Shown here: piece by piece, positions 1 through 11,294 of the stretch
How positions within the stretch are numbered: the first letter of the stretch is position 1
How the letters are laid out: every line of letters begins with the position of its first letter
NCBI GenBank assembly: GCA_904066235.2
Contig: CAJFCV020000005.1
Location: forward strand, 930,001-994,000
Source: Bursaphelenchus xylophilus
Lineage: Eukaryota; Nematoda; Chromadorea; Rhabditida; Aphelenchoididae
Reading direction: 5' to 3'
DNA: 64,000 bases
Program-made: the position numbers and the translations under genes
Notes under the pieces: generated by a model
Told to the model about the DNA's origin: nothing
What the model saw: only the letters and a program-made list of their open reading frames with translations
The model's database searches: none

Positions 1-177
1 AGGCACTGTTTTTTGCAATTTTTATGCAAATAACATTTCATACATTTCAGTCTCACCACGAAATCTTGAAATTTTGACATTCCGCAACAACTTCATTTTT
101 TGGTCATTTTTGACCTATCACTGCCTTAGGCACCATTTTTTGTAATTTTTATTCATACTTTTCAGTCTCACCGCGAA
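1..177. repeat. Tandem repeat, period about 127 bp
   Basis: The text starting AGGCACTGTTTTTTGCAAT at base 1 recurs as AGGCACCATTTTTTGTAAT at 128, followed both times by TTTCAGTCTCACC and CGAAATC. The second copy is interrupted at 180 by the foldback element and resumes after 1405 with GGCATTCCGCAACAACCTC, which matches GACATTCCGCAACAACTTC in copy one. The intact first copy therefore serves as an empty-site reference for the insertion. Confidence 0.7.
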
Positions 178-180
178 ATC

Positions 181-1402
181 CTGGGGCCTGTTTCACTAAC
201 ATAAAAATAAAAAAAAGAGAAGTAGGGGGGAGCGAGAGAGCATCGAAAACGCATTTGCGAGCAAGAGAAACCGGACGAAAAGCAGAAGTAGCCTACTTTT
301 GCGGGAGTGACTTTTTACGTCCAAAACCGCGGTTCGCGGCAGTATTTTGGCCATAACTTTTTTATCAGTTGGTCTAGGAACACCCTTCAAAATTTACAAT
401 GAAGCTGACAGTTTCAGCTATCACCAAGATTATTTTCATTGCTGTGGTGCCAAAACCCGTCCTTAAAAAAATCGTAAAGTACGCGTGCTTTAATTTTTGA
501 GAAAACCGACTAAATTTGAGCTTAAAATTCCCATAACTTGGGAAAAACTTTTCGGATTGAAACTCTCCAAAAAACAACACATAGACTTTTTTAAGTAGTT
601 TTAGACAATATGTGTTTTGAATTCCTTTTATAGCCCGGTGGACCGCTAATTTTACAGTAGTACGGCCAACCATCTCGTTTTTTCTTCTTCGCGGAATAAA
701 AACGCATTTTTCTCACCAATTTTTATAAGAATAATTACAAATTTCACATCAGTGTGTAAAGACGTTTCTTAGCTACATTATGTTTTTTGAGGGGTGGCGA
801 TATATCATAAATTGATAGAGTTACGGGCAATTAAATCAAGGTAACCTCCATTTTTGACCATAAAAAGTCGTTCCGAAAGGGGCGAACTTTTCCTCTTCCT
901 TTGATTTGAGGGCTCTTTTTATGACAAAAATGGAGGTAAATTTGCCATAACTCAGCCATAATAAGACCTACAATTGGCCCTCTAAAAAAGCCTCATAGAA
1001 AAAAAGACGGGCTATCGACTGGTATAAATTAAAGCGTCAACATTTTGAAATTGACCGAGAAATAAAACATTTCGTATCTTCAGTGTAAATGTACTCTGTA
1101 CTTTAAGCTATATAGCTAATCTACTCTTGAAAATAAAACAACGAAATTTGGATATGTTGTAGTCTCAACCGTCAGCTTTATTTGGTTTTTTGAAGGGTGT
1201 TCCTATACCAATTGAGAAAAAAGTTATGGCCAAAATTCTGCGGCCAACTCCGGTTTTTGGACGTAAAAAGTCACTCCGAAAGAGAAGTAGGCTACTTCTG
1301 CTTTTCGTCCGGTTTCTCTCGCTCGCAAACGCGTTTTCGATGCTCTCTCGCTCCCCCCTACTTTTCATTTATTTATTTTTATGTTAGTGAAACAGGCCCC
1401 TG
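181..1402. mobile_element. Foldback element with about 220-bp inverted repeats and 3-bp target duplication
   Basis: The left end CTGGGGCCTGTTTCACTAAC is the reverse complement of the right end GTTAGTGAAACAGGCCCCTG, allowing one mismatch. Inverted similarity continues for about 220 bp on each side (to about 400 and from about 1180), covering purine-rich text such as GGGGGGAGCGAGAGAGCATC. The trinucleotide ATC flanks both ends (178-180 and 1403-1405). Removing the element plus one ATC restores the neighbouring 127-bp repeat. The interior (about 400-1180) is AT-rich and encodes no transposase that I can see, so this is a non-autonomous element. A 3-bp duplication would suit the PIF/Harbinger or CACTA groups, but the family is not established. 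Confidence 0.7.
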
Positions 1403-1455
1403 ATCTTTTGGCATTCCGCAACAACCTCATATTTTTTTATCTTCGACCATTTTTC

Positions 1456-2305
1456 GACCAAAAATTGTATTTTCAAAACAAATCAATTTGCTAACGCACT
1501 CTTAGCCGCCTACGTTCAGATGTCAACGTCCGAAAAATGCGCCTCCGTGTGCTCGGCCCGCATTTTCAGGGCCCAATTCATGGCGTTGAAAGTTGTTTTG
1601 GGGCGAATCCCCAGAGGGCAGCGCGGTTGGGAACTCAACTCAAGCCTCGAATTCGGCCCGGAAATCTCTCTGTTGCGTTTTTCCGGCGGTCAACTATTTA
1701 ATTTCGGGGTCGGAGATGATAATGTTTGATTGTTTGGGGTATTTCACTGGATTACTGTAGAAGGTTTTGATGTTTGATTGATGATTGAGATAGTGTAGGC
1801 GGTCTTCTTGGGAATAGAGCAAAAATCGACTATAAATTTGCGATTTTTCGACGGAAATTTTAGTGATTTTCGATCTTTCTGACATTTTTCTTGATAATTT
1901 TGTACACAAATTTCAAATAAAAATTTCTCGAAATTCGACTGGTCGATTTGTTCAAAATTTCGCACACTTAATCTTAGTGGACTCTAGTTTATTGTCAGTG
2001 AATTTGAGCTTATATCTCAAAGGCGCAACCGAGATATTCAACAATCTTTTTTGGAGAGAGAGCACGCATAACGAGGAGAGTCGACAGGAAAATACGTTTT
2101 TCAGCCATATCTTTTTATAGTCTTTTCGTAAAAAATGAATTTTTCGTAGTAAAACTCTACTCCCCACATATAAAAAAGGCTGACAGTTTCATGACAAAAA
2201 TCAAAAAAATAACAAAGTTTTTGAGATTTTTTGCTCGAAAAATACTATTGTGTTTAGCCAATCGCGCGCTACAAAATTACACAAGTGTCTTGAAAAATTA
2301 GGTTT
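1456..2305. other. No gene seen; GC-normal patch and a repeat fragment
   Basis: A patch at about 1505-1700 has balanced base composition, unlike its AT-rich surroundings, and is open for 69 codons on the plus strand. I see no start context, splice structure or recognisable domain, so I do not call a gene. At about 2020-2110 there is a fragment of the dispersed family that carries the text CCGAGATATTCAAC and GAGAGAGCACGC. Confidence 0.4.
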
Positions 2306-2464
2306 TATCAGTCTGTCTGGAAAATAATGAGCACTCTGCCGCATCGAAAATCGCATCGCCGCCGAGAAAATGAATTGTGTTGCGACAAAAACAAATTGCT
2401 TTTCACTTCAGTGACGCGATTGGAGTTGCGAAATTTTGCTCATTATTTTCCCGACAGACTGATA
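2306..2464. mobile_element. MITE with TATCAGTCTGTC ends
   Basis: The ends TATCAGTCTGTC and GACAGACTGATA are perfect inverted copies. Inside them lie AAAATAATGAGCAC and GCTCATTATTTTCCC, also inverted. The body is about 159 bp and non-coding. Related copies occur at 15207, 15334, 20783 and 21236. Confidence 0.75.
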
Positions 2465-2621
2465 GATGGGTTGCGTCTTGCGAGGTTTGCTATACAGAGG
2501 TTCCGTTGCGCCATTTGTGGTCATTTATTTCGGTCCTCTAAAAGGTGATTTTTCCGGTCGATGTTTTTGAATTTCATCATAGTGGGTAACAGAGAGGGGG
2601 TTGTGCTCAAGGTATTTTTCT

Positions 2622-2990
2622 AACAGGGGAAGTACTCCAAGTGCGACGCTCAGATTTTGATGAAACTTGGCACAAATTTAGAATAATTTTTTTTAAAGAT
2701 ATATGCGACAATCCTAGCTCGCGCTTTGCAGAAACAACCGAGATTTTTAGATCGAAGTCGGCCAAAATTTAGGACTTTTTGCCGAATTTCGGCACGAAAA
2801 TTTTCCTGCCTATTTCTACCGTAAAGGATAATGTTTCTACAAAAAATCAAATTTTTCCGCACGAAACTGCCAAAGTTATGGCCAAAAAGCGTTTTTCTCT
2901 CTGACCGCTCTCCACGTTTTGCGTCGTCTCTCGGCGGCCAAAATCGACCGGGAAAACTTTGTGTTCGTCGTCTGAATATGTTAGCAAGAG
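2622..2990. mobile_element. Truncated copy of the GGGGAAGTACTCCAAG MITE family
   Basis: It begins TAACAGGGGAAGTACTCCAA, continues with GTGCGACGCTCAGATTTTGA, then the shared interior with CTCTGACCGCTCTCCACG, and stops near CTCTCGGCGGCC. The right terminal repeat is missing. Full copies are at 7552, 17406 and 22695. Confidence 0.65.
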
Positions 2991-4191
2991 ACGAAGAACT
3001 GATTATAACACAAATTTTTGCATTTTTGTGGGGTTAGTGCAGAATGCCAAAAATGGCGGGTAAAATTGAAATTCAAATTTTTTGAGCGGATTTCTTAAGG
3101 AAATGGTAAGTTGTACAGCGACACTGTGCTCATTATTTTCCCGACAGCCTGATAAATTCGCACCTCTATTTTCTCCATTTTTCCTCCAAAAATTCACCAT
3201 GAACCAAACTTTTTACCATTGAATTTTGATGTCCTTTGTCCCGGTTCTCGGAATCATCTCCGTTTTTTCGAAATCCGCATGCCCTTTGGGAGGAATTATA
3301 GCGAGTTTTATTATGGCCCCTGATTTATTGGCTTCGGCTTCGGCTCTTCCGAGAATTTGGTGGGATAAAAATGGAGTCGGGATATCATGAAAGGGTCCTA
3401 CAGTAATGTAGTCTGAAGATCTTTAGTTTATGAGGGTTTTGGGATGATTTAGAGGGCGTTGAAATGTTGAAGAAGTGTGAATTGTAATGTTGCGGAGAGA
3501 ATTGAAAATTTTGATGTATACATTGCAATAAAGTAGGTTGAAATTAAGCCTAGAATTTATTTTTAGGCTATATACTAATTTTTTGCGTATTTTTGCATAG
3601 AAAACTGAAATTTCTAGACCAAAAAATTTTTTTTTGATTTTCAATTGAAAATTTGGCGTTTTATTTTAACTGTTTTGTACACTCTTTCCACAAAAAACCG
3701 TTTTTTTCCGTGCGAAACTGGCAAAGATATGGACAAAAAGTGTTTTTCTCTCTGACCTCTCCGCATTTCGCGTACTCTCTCGGCCGCAAAGATCGTTGAA
3801 TATCTCGGCTGCGCTTGCAAAGCGAAAGTTAAAATTTTCAGCGATTGTTTTGTAGGCTACTGCAAATAGGTGTGCTAAATTTGAGGGTCATATCTCATCT
3901 ACGTAATTTTTTATGACCAATTTATTGTAGACCATACATCCATGACAACAATAAAAAAAATCTCTCGTTTTTGATACTTTATATCTCCGCCACTTGTCAC
4001 ACGTGACATTTCCGACATTTTCACATTCTAATCTTTACTGTTTGACCATCTCTCCTGCCATTTTCCATCAAAATTTCCAATAATTTACAGTAAAACGTCT
4101 AATTTCGGAGAATTTTTATCGTTCCTCCGAAAAGTCACCCCTTTTTGTGCCTTTTTTCAATTCCAATGGATGGATTTTTCGTTTGGCTCGT
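2991..4191. other. No gene seen; repeat fragments
   Basis: At about 3128-3157 is an isolated right end of the TATCAGTCTGTC MITE (CATTATTTTCCCGACAGCCT). At about 3680-3860 is a decayed piece of the dispersed family with CTCTCTGACCTCTCCGC and CGTTGAATATCTCGGC. The rest is AT-rich without supported coding sequence. Confidence 0.5.
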
Positions 4192-4199
4192 ATTTTACC

Positions 4200-4713
4200 T
4201 AGACATGGCTCCCGGGCCGGGCCGGCCCGGGCCGGCCTGGGTCGGGCCGCCGGCCGGGCCGAAATTTCGGCCCGTCGGCCCGATTTCAGGTCGGCCGGGC
4301 CGGCCGGACCATTTCCGGCCCGTCGGCCGGGCCAACGTTTCGGCCCGGCCCGGCCCGAAATAGTTAAAATCCAGAATCTCGAAGCGGAAATTGGGTTTCA
4401 TAATGAAAATAAACGAAATGTCAAGACACAATTAATTTTTTTAAAGGTATTTTTGTTTTTAGATAGCTATGGAACACAGTATTTATCCATTTACATGATG
4501 ATAGAAAAAAAATTTGGTCATAAGGAGTTAGACTTGGGGAGACTTTCGTTTTAATGGGCCGGCCCGGGCCGGCCCAGGCCGGGCCGAAGCAAATTTAGAA
4601 CGGGCCGGGCCAGGCCGACGGAAAATCTGAAACGGGCCGGGCCGGCCGGAACCCTTCAGGCCGACGGGCCGGGCCGAGATTTTCGGCCCGGGCCGGCCGA
4701 CGAGCCATGTCTA
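4200..4713. mobile_element. GC-rich hAT-like non-autonomous element with 8-bp target duplication
   Basis: The element starts TAGACATGGCTC and ends GAGCCATGTCTA. It is flanked on both sides by the same octamer ATTTTACC (4192-4199 and 4714-4721). Eight-base target duplications are characteristic of hAT transposons. Both ends are built from overlapping GGCCCGGGCC-type palindromes of exceptional GC content, while the middle (about 4360-4550) is AT-rich. Open frames across the GC-rich text are low-complexity and I reject them as genes. A fragment of the same family sits at about 9478-9530. Confidence 0.8.
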
Positions 4714-4721
4714 ATTTTACC

Positions 4722-5461
4722 TCAATTCACCTGCGCCTTCTTACCAGAAATAACATTTCCCAGAGACAGACCTAAAAGTGCATAAATAATATCGAAATTT
4801 GAGGAAATGTTTCAAAATTTCGGCATAAAATTTAAAATAAAAGTGTAAACATCATTTCGTAGTATTTTTTGAGACATTCCGTCATTTATTTTTATCGTAT
4901 TTTACCTTTTTTTGATGATTTCACAGGGCAAAAAATTTTTGGAATTTCGCAAAAAATTGGGATTTTTTGAAAAATTAATGTTGAAAATTAAGTGATAATA
5001 CTTTTTAAGGGCCTGATAGATATTTTGAAACTATATTTTATTGATTTTTATCCGTTTTTGACCATAAAATACGATTTTTTTTATCTTCGCCAAAACAAAA
5101 AATTTTGCAAATTATGCAAATTCCCTTATTTAAATTTGAATTATAATTGGCTAAAAACACTCAAAGATGTACGTACTGGACTTTCTGTCCTTAATACAAT
5201 TTCCAGAGTGGTGAAAAATACAGCTTATTACATTACACTTGACATCAGTCATCGTTTTTGAACTCCCCCCTTGGCCCCATTTACCTTCCTATTCCGCTTT
5301 TCCTGCTCGAATTACATTTGCTGTTATCTACATTTTTATTCGGCTTTCTTGATTTGGCGCTATTTTACCTGTATTTATCTATTTTTCCAATTTTGACATT
5401 AACTTAAGTGTAATATTGAAAATTGAATTATCTCCAATTTAATATCAAGTATAATATAATC
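4722..5461. other. AT-rich upstream region of the small membrane-protein gene
   Basis: There is no repeat or coding region that I can support. The last 200 bases before the ATG at 5462 presumably hold the promoter and 5' UTR. No convincing spliced-leader acceptor (TTTCAG) lies immediately before the ATG. Confidence 0.4.
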
Positions 5462-6497
5462 ATGTCGTTTGGCCGATTATTGATCCCTTCTTGTTGTAGA
5501 ATGTGGCATTTGAGCCGCAGATTTCCGATCAATCGAGTGTTTCCGCCGCAAAATGAGTTCGAGTATGGTGTGGACAGGGATGCGGATCTTTTATTGACCG
5601 GAGGCGACTTTGCCTCAAGTCCGCATCGAATGCTGTATACGCAGATCAGAGCAGTAAGTCTCTTAATATTTTTATAATAGGATTTATGTCAGATCTAGCA
5701 AGTTGCAATGGGTTAAAAACGAGTTTATATTATTCATGGGCTAGTTGAAGGAAGGGTAAGATCAGATGTCAATTTCTCGAGGCCTAACGGCAAGATCTTC
5801 ATGAAACTTGGCTAGTATTTCTCTATAGATATCTGAGTATATTTAGAATGGGGTTTAGATCATATCTAACAAGTTGTAGGGGGTTAAAATGAGATTATAT
5901 TATTCATGGGTTAGCTGAAGGAAGGGTAAGGTCAGATGTCAATTTCTCGAGGCCTAACGGCAAGATCGTGATGAAACTTGGCTAGTATTTCTCTATAGAT
6001 ATCTGAGTATATTTGGAATGGGATTTTAGACCAGCGCAGCAAATTTCAAGAGGTGAAAAACGAGTTTATATTATTCATGAGTTAGCTGAAGGAAGGGTAA
6101 GATCAGATGTCAATTTCTCGAGGCCTGATGGCAGGTTCTTGATAAAACTTGGCTAGTATGTTCATTAAGGACTCTAAATCAAACTCCAAAATTATTATAT
6201 TTTACAATGTAAATTTAGCTAATATATTCAAATTTTTTAGGCTTTGCAAATTTTTTTGATTAATTTATTTTATTTTATTTCCAGGATGACGCCACCCCCG
6301 AAATTAATTCCTGGCGGATCCTAGGCCTCTCCGTTGTCCTCTCCTTGACTTGTATGCTATTCATCTTCTATGTTTTAAAACTAATCTGGACCAAATTTGG
6401 AGTGAATCCCAGCGAAGCCGAAGATTTAATCCCGGAATCGCCGTCGGAAGAGACACTGATCGAGGAAACGGAATTCTGCTATGGAACAATACCTTGA
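5462..6497 (+). CDS. Small single-pass membrane protein, two exons, 134 residues
   Basis: Exon 1 is 5462-5653 (64 codons) and ends at GCA before the donor GTAAGTC. Exon 2 is 6285-6497, after the acceptor TTTATTTCCAG, and ends at TGA. Both junctions are phase 0. The N-terminal half is polar, rich in Arg and Cys (SCCRMWHLSRRFP), followed by an acidic stretch around DRDADLLLTGGDF. Exon 2 encodes one hydrophobic segment at about residues 76-95 (ILGLSVVLSLTCMLFIFYVL), then a basic KLIWTK stop-transfer and an acidic Glu/Ser-rich tail ending GTIP. I do not recognise the family and name no function; it looks like a single-pass membrane protein. The start is the ATG in frame with the longest coding-like text; an upstream TTG adds only AT-rich codons. 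The intron holds 170-bp tandem repeats. A decayed partial copy lies at 14.1 kb. Confidence 0.65.
5670..6175. repeat. Intronic tandem repeat, about 170-bp period, three copies
   Basis: The text GAGTTTATATTATTCATGGG appears near 5721, 5891 and 6062 in slightly varied form. Each copy is followed by GGAAGGGTAAGATCAGATGT and TTTCTCGAGGCCTAACGGC. It lies wholly inside the intron of the small membrane-protein gene and recurs in the decayed copy at 14.2-14.5 kb. Confidence 0.75.
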
Positions 6498-7439
6498 ACG
6501 GATTTTTTATTTATTTTTGTTTTATTCTTTAGCCAATTTTTTGGTATAATGAGCAAAAATTTCATTTTTTTTTATTTTCGAGATTTTTTTGTTATTTTGA
6601 AAATTTTGAAAAAATGGGTTTTTAGGTCTAAAAATTCCGAAAAATTGAATTTTTTGTTATTTTATGGTCAAAATTCACCAATTTTTTTAAAATTTTTAAA
6701 TCTTTTTTATTATTTTTTATAAATTTTTTTTACAAAAGTTTTTTTAGGCCTATAAATGTCAAAAATTTGATTTTTTGTGCTAAAAAATGGCTAAATTTTT
6801 CAAAATTTTTTTTTGATTTTTTAATTTTTTTTTTGTTTTAAAATTTTTTTGACAAAATTTATTTTTTTAGATCTGAAAATCCCGAAAATTAGATAGGAGT
6901 TGCTATTTTCATGGTTAGAATTTGCCAAATTCTGTTTGTTTTTTTTATTTTTTAATGTTTTTTTTGCAATTTTTTAGACCAAAATTTGCAAAAAAATTTT
7001 TTTTTTTTTTATTACTCATTACATCCACTTTCCGCAAAAAATTTTTTTTTTTTTTATTTTTTCTATTTGTCCCACTATTTTAACACTTTTTGCTAATATT
7101 ACAGTAATTGTATTGCTTTATTACCGATATTACCTCGTTGTTCCAGGTGCCTTCGAATACTTTTTGTTTTCCATTTTCTACTCTGTAAATAAAAATTCGC
7201 CTACTATTTGGTCCGTTTTAACAACGTTTTTTGATTGGAAATCCCCTTCCAATCGGGCTTTCATAAAAATAAATGCGTTTTCAGAGACACTCCAAAAAGA
7301 GAATGTTATTTATTGCGCAACAATGTTTAGTGGAGGTGGTAAAGGTTTATGGGATTTTTTACGACGGCGGTTGAAAAAAAAATTTTGGGTTCAAGGTAGT
7401 ATAATAAAAAATGAAATAAAAATTTGCGACTTTTGGAAG
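6498..7439. other. AT-rich region downstream of the small gene; no gene seen
   Basis: Long T and A runs interrupt all but one of the frames. A 114-codon frame at 7113-7457 lacks splice or domain support. An AATAAA sits at about 7188, which is far from the stop codon at 6497 and only a weak candidate for its polyadenylation signal. Confidence 0.4.
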
Positions 7440-7451
7440 TTTGAGTCGTAC

Positions 7452-7475
7452 ATGTAGTATTATATGTATATGTAC

Positions 7476-7516
<41 letters not shown>

Positions 7517-7520
7517 AATG
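7452..7520. repeat. TATATG microsatellite
   Basis: A run of (TATATG)n with an internal TACATG variant, about 65 bp long. Confidence 0.85.
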
Positions 7521-7551
7521 TCACATTTTTGTCAATTTCAGGGCGAAAAAT

Positions 7552-8006
7552 CTAACAGGGGAAGTACTCCAAGTGCGACGCTCAGATTTACATGAAACTT
7601 GGCATAAATTTAGAATAATTTTTTCTAAGATATATGCGAGAATCCTAGCTCGCGCTTTGCAGAAACAACCGAGATTTTTAGATCGAAGTCGGCCAAAATT
7701 TAGGACTTTTTGCCGAATTTCGGCACGAAAAGTTTCATGCCTATTTCTACCGTAAAGGATAATGTTTCTACAAAAAATGAAATTTTTCCGCACGAAACTG
7801 CCAAAGTTATGGCCAAAAAGCGTTTTTCTCTCTGACCGCTCTCCACGTTTAGCGTGCTCTCTCGGCGGCAAAAATCGTTCGATATCTCGGCGGCGCCCGC
7901 CAAGCGCGAGCTAAAACTTTCAGGAATTCATATTTAGTCTATTCCCGACGTGTGTGCAAAATTTTAAGAAAATCTGAGCGTTGCACTTGGAGTATTTTCT
8001 CTGTAA
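7552..8006. mobile_element. Full copy of the GGGGAAGTACTCCAAG MITE family, about 455 bp
   Basis: The left end CAGGGGAAGTACTCCAAG is matched by the right end CTTGGAGTATTTTCTCTG-like text (CACTTGGAGTATTTTCTC) in inverted orientation. The GCGACGCTCAGATTT and AAATCTGAGCG internal motifs are also inverted. The body carries CTCTGACCGCTCTCCACG and CGATATCTCGGCGGCG. Non-coding. Confidence 0.75.
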
Positions 8007-8559
8007 GTCGTTTCTACAAAGCTCTTTTTAAAACTTTGCTAGGAACCTCGCATAAGTCATAGACAAAACTATCCTAAGCTTTTGAGAAGTTTCATCAAAA
8101 ACTGAGCGTCGCAAAACCCATTTTTCTTGTGTTATATGAAAAATATTAGTGCTCCCTACAACGCTAACATCTTTCCATCCAAAAAACTTTTCTTTATTCC
8201 CCCGTTTCCGACCCAACATTTTGATGTATCTTTTTTTATGCCTTTCCCCCACGTTTTTGAATATTTATGTATGCGAAACGCGAGTTGAAGAATGTGTAAC
8301 GACGAAGGAGTAAAAAAATAACGCCGGGGAGAAAAGCCGAAGCCAGTCACTTAGGAACGGAACGCCGGGGCCGCGTCCTTTTTTCCCTCCAAAAATTTTT
8401 TTTTTCGCAACGAAATTTCGAATTTTGCCGACACTTTTTCGCCGCTTTTTATTCGATCAAAACAATTCGCCCTAAGGCCATTGTGGGGTGGATGTCATCA
8501 AATATGGGAGAAGGGTGTTGGGTTACAATGGTTTTTGAGGAGTTTTTGAAAAACACTTT

Positions 8560-8995
8560 TTTTTATATTGCACTTGATTTAGTGGGAGGGAGAGTGAAAT
8601 AATTGGCTTTTTAGATTAGAATATGGTAAAAAATAGGGATAAACTTGATTTTTTTATAATTTCTAGACTAAAATACGAATTATAAAGCGATAAAATTTGC
8701 TTTTTTTTTGAAAAAATTTTTTTATATTGCACTTGATTTAGTGGGAGGGAGAGTGAAATAATTTGATTTTTAGATAAGAATACGGTAAAAACTGAGGCCA
8801 AAATTAATTTTTACATATTTTTTGGTGTAAAATACGAATAATGAAGTCAAAAAAATTGACTTTTTCAAGAATTTTTTTTATTTATATTGCACTTGATTTA
8901 GTGGGAGGGAGGGTGAAATAATTGGCTTTTTAGATATGAGTACGGTAAAAACTGAGGCCAAAATTAATTTTTATATATTTTTTGGGGTAAAATAC
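8560..8995. repeat. Tandem repeat, about 160-bp period, three copies
   Basis: TTTTATATTGCACTTGATTT recurs at 8561, 8720 and 8879, followed each time by AGTGGGAGGGAGAGTGAAAT or a one-base variant. Confidence 0.8.
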
Positions 8996-8999
8996 GACT

Positions 9000-9530
9000 A
9001 AAAATTCTGGAGTTGACTTTTTCGCTTTAAAATTTTTTTGTCATATTTTTGGACAAAAAATAAAAGTCGTCGGATTTTGCTGAAACTTTGCATAAATTCA
9101 GCTTACACCTTCCTAAAACATACGCAAAAATTTTACCTTGTGGTTTGTTGAAGCTATCGAGATTTTGACGTCGAAAGTTGGAGAAAACACAAAAAAAATT
9201 TTTTTTTGATTTTGTTTCGATCTTACAGGGGAAGTACTCCAAGTGCGACGCTCAGATTTTGATGAAACTTGGCACAAATTTAGAATAATTTTTTTGTAAG
9301 ATATATGCGAGAATTCTAGCTTGCGCTGGCTCGTGCTTTACAGAAACCATAGAGATTTTAAAAGTCGAAAGTTGGAGAAAACTAAAAAAAAAATTTATGA
9401 ATTTTATTCCAATTTAAAAAAAATCACGCATTCTAAGCTATCTTTTGCTTCGATGTACCTGATAACTTCTCTGTAAAGTCGGGCCGCCCTTTTCAAGTCG
9501 GCCCGGCCCCAAAGCCATGCCTATCCCCCG
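9000..9530. mobile_element. Degenerate MITE fragments plus a scrap of the GC-rich hAT-like family
   Basis: CAGGGGAAGTACTCCAAG at about 9227 starts a decayed member of the 455-bp MITE family that fades near CTCTGTAA at 9470. Directly after it, at about 9478-9530, GGCCCGGCCCC and AGCCATGCCTA resemble one end of the element at 4200-4713. Confidence 0.5.
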
Positions 9531-10069
9531 ACTGCTTTTCTCACTTCATAAAAACAGCCTCTGGACTTGACAGATATTGCCAAACGGACATTTAATTTAC
9601 ACGTAAAATCTTCAATTCTATTTCTTTTTATTCAACCTGCTATATATACTTCACACAGTCATAGTAAATTCATGTTTCTACAAGACCCGTCCATGACCTT
9701 TTCCTCAAATTCCAGCCAGCTTGAAGCCGTAATTTAGTGACCTCGAAAGAGGGTCCAAAGAGTTTTTTTTTTGCCGAAAGAGGGCGCACTAAAAAAGATG
9801 TGAAATTTTCGAATTTACGGAGCGTCTTTTTTGGAGTTTGTTTTCGCTTTATTAGCGCTTTTTATTCGTTTTTTGGGACAAAGCTTTCGCTAACCATTGT
9901 TTTCGTATTTCAATTCTATTATGTAAAGTAAAAATAATTTTTGACGTTGGATAATTTATGCAAATTTTTGGATGAATATGCAGATTTTAAGTCATATTTT
10001 GGATAAATTTTTGATTTTTTGCAATTTTTTGGCCAAGTGTTTTGAAGCTTTTTGGACGGTTTTGGATTA
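9531..10069. other. No gene or clear repeat seen
   Basis: AT-rich sequence with short open frames only; nothing recognisable. Confidence 0.4.
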
Positions 10070-10900
10070 TGCCTCGGCCAGTATGACCGGTCACATAACC
10101 AATTTGCCCAATCTGACCAGTTCTACCGGTCACAAAACAAAGTCTTGACTTTTTTTTCTTGAACGTCCACCTTTGATTAAAGTTTTCTAGTCCTTTTTTG
10201 TAAAGATTAGAACTTGCCCAATATGACCGGCAATAAAGTATCACCAATTTACCCAATATGACTAAATTTTGGAAAAAAATTCTTTTTTGGTAATTTTAGG
10301 GCTTTCTAGGCCTGTCTGACCAAGACATTTGATCCAGCCGGTCAGATTGGGCAAATTTAGCAAATTGGTCGTATGATCGGTAAAATTGTAATTTCAATCT
10401 TCTCGTTTAATTAGAAGGGCTTTCAGGGCCTGTTTGACCAAGGCTTGGCCGGTCAGATTGGGAAAATTGGGCAAATTTGGCAAATTGGTCGTATAGCCGG
10501 TCAAATTGCAATTTCAATGTTCTCGTTTGATTAGAAGGGCTTTTAGGGCCTGTTTGACCAAGGCTTGGCCGGTCAGATTGGGAAAATTGGGCAAATTTGG
10601 CAAATTGGTCATATAATCGGTAAAATTGCAATTTCAATCTTCTCGTTTCGATTAGAAGGGCCTTCAGGGCCTGCTTGACCAAGTCTTGGCCGGCCAGATT
10701 GGGAAAATTGGGCAAATTGGTTATGTTGGTCATATGATCGGTAAAATTGCAACTTCAATCTTCTCGTTGGTTTAGAAGGGCTTTCAGCGCCTGTTCGGCC
10801 AAGGCTTGGCCGGCCAGATTGGGCAAATTGGGCAAATTTGGCAAATTGGTCATATAACCGGTAAAGTTTGCAATTACACTCTCCTCGTTTCGATCAGAAG
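10070..10900. repeat. Minisatellite, about 120-bp period, at least five copies
   Basis: TTCTCGTTT followed by TTAGAAGGGCTT recurs near 10401, 10521, 10641, 10762 and 10883. Each copy carries GGCCGGTCAGATTGGG and AAATTGGTCGTAT-like text. A looser, partly inverted relative with GACCGGTCACATAACC lies at 10070-10260. The 108-codon frame across it simply reflects the repeat. Confidence 0.8.
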
Positions 10901-11294
10901 GTTTTAAAGGTCCTCCAAAAAATTTTTCATGCTAAATTTGCCTTCTCCGATTTTTGAAAATGTCATGGGGACAAACTCGACTCGCCCTCTGACATTCGAA
11001 TGTCTTCCCTTGTTTCGGAAGGCTGGTTGTTTGTTTTGTTTCTTGTTTTTGCATCGGAAATTCAACCCATCTGACTGGCTGAGGTCGTGCCATTTTGCAA
11101 AAAATTGGAATTTTTTTCGATTTTTTTGATAATGAAATTTCAAATTTTTTATGTTTTAAATAGCGTGAAACATGCGATTCATTTAGTTTGGAATTTTATA
11201 AGGCATGTAAGAGATTTTCAACCCAGAATTTGTTGAAAATATAGAGATTTTTTGGTCGAAAATTGGAGAAAAAAAAATTTTTTTTTGATTTTGG
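10901..11294. other. No gene seen
   Basis: Overlapping short open frames on both strands, without splice or domain support. Confidence 0.35.

Noticed and set aside
4145..4554. Pro/Gly/Arg-rich frame across the GC-rich element
   Set aside because: Product of GGCCCGGGCC palindromes inside a transposable element.
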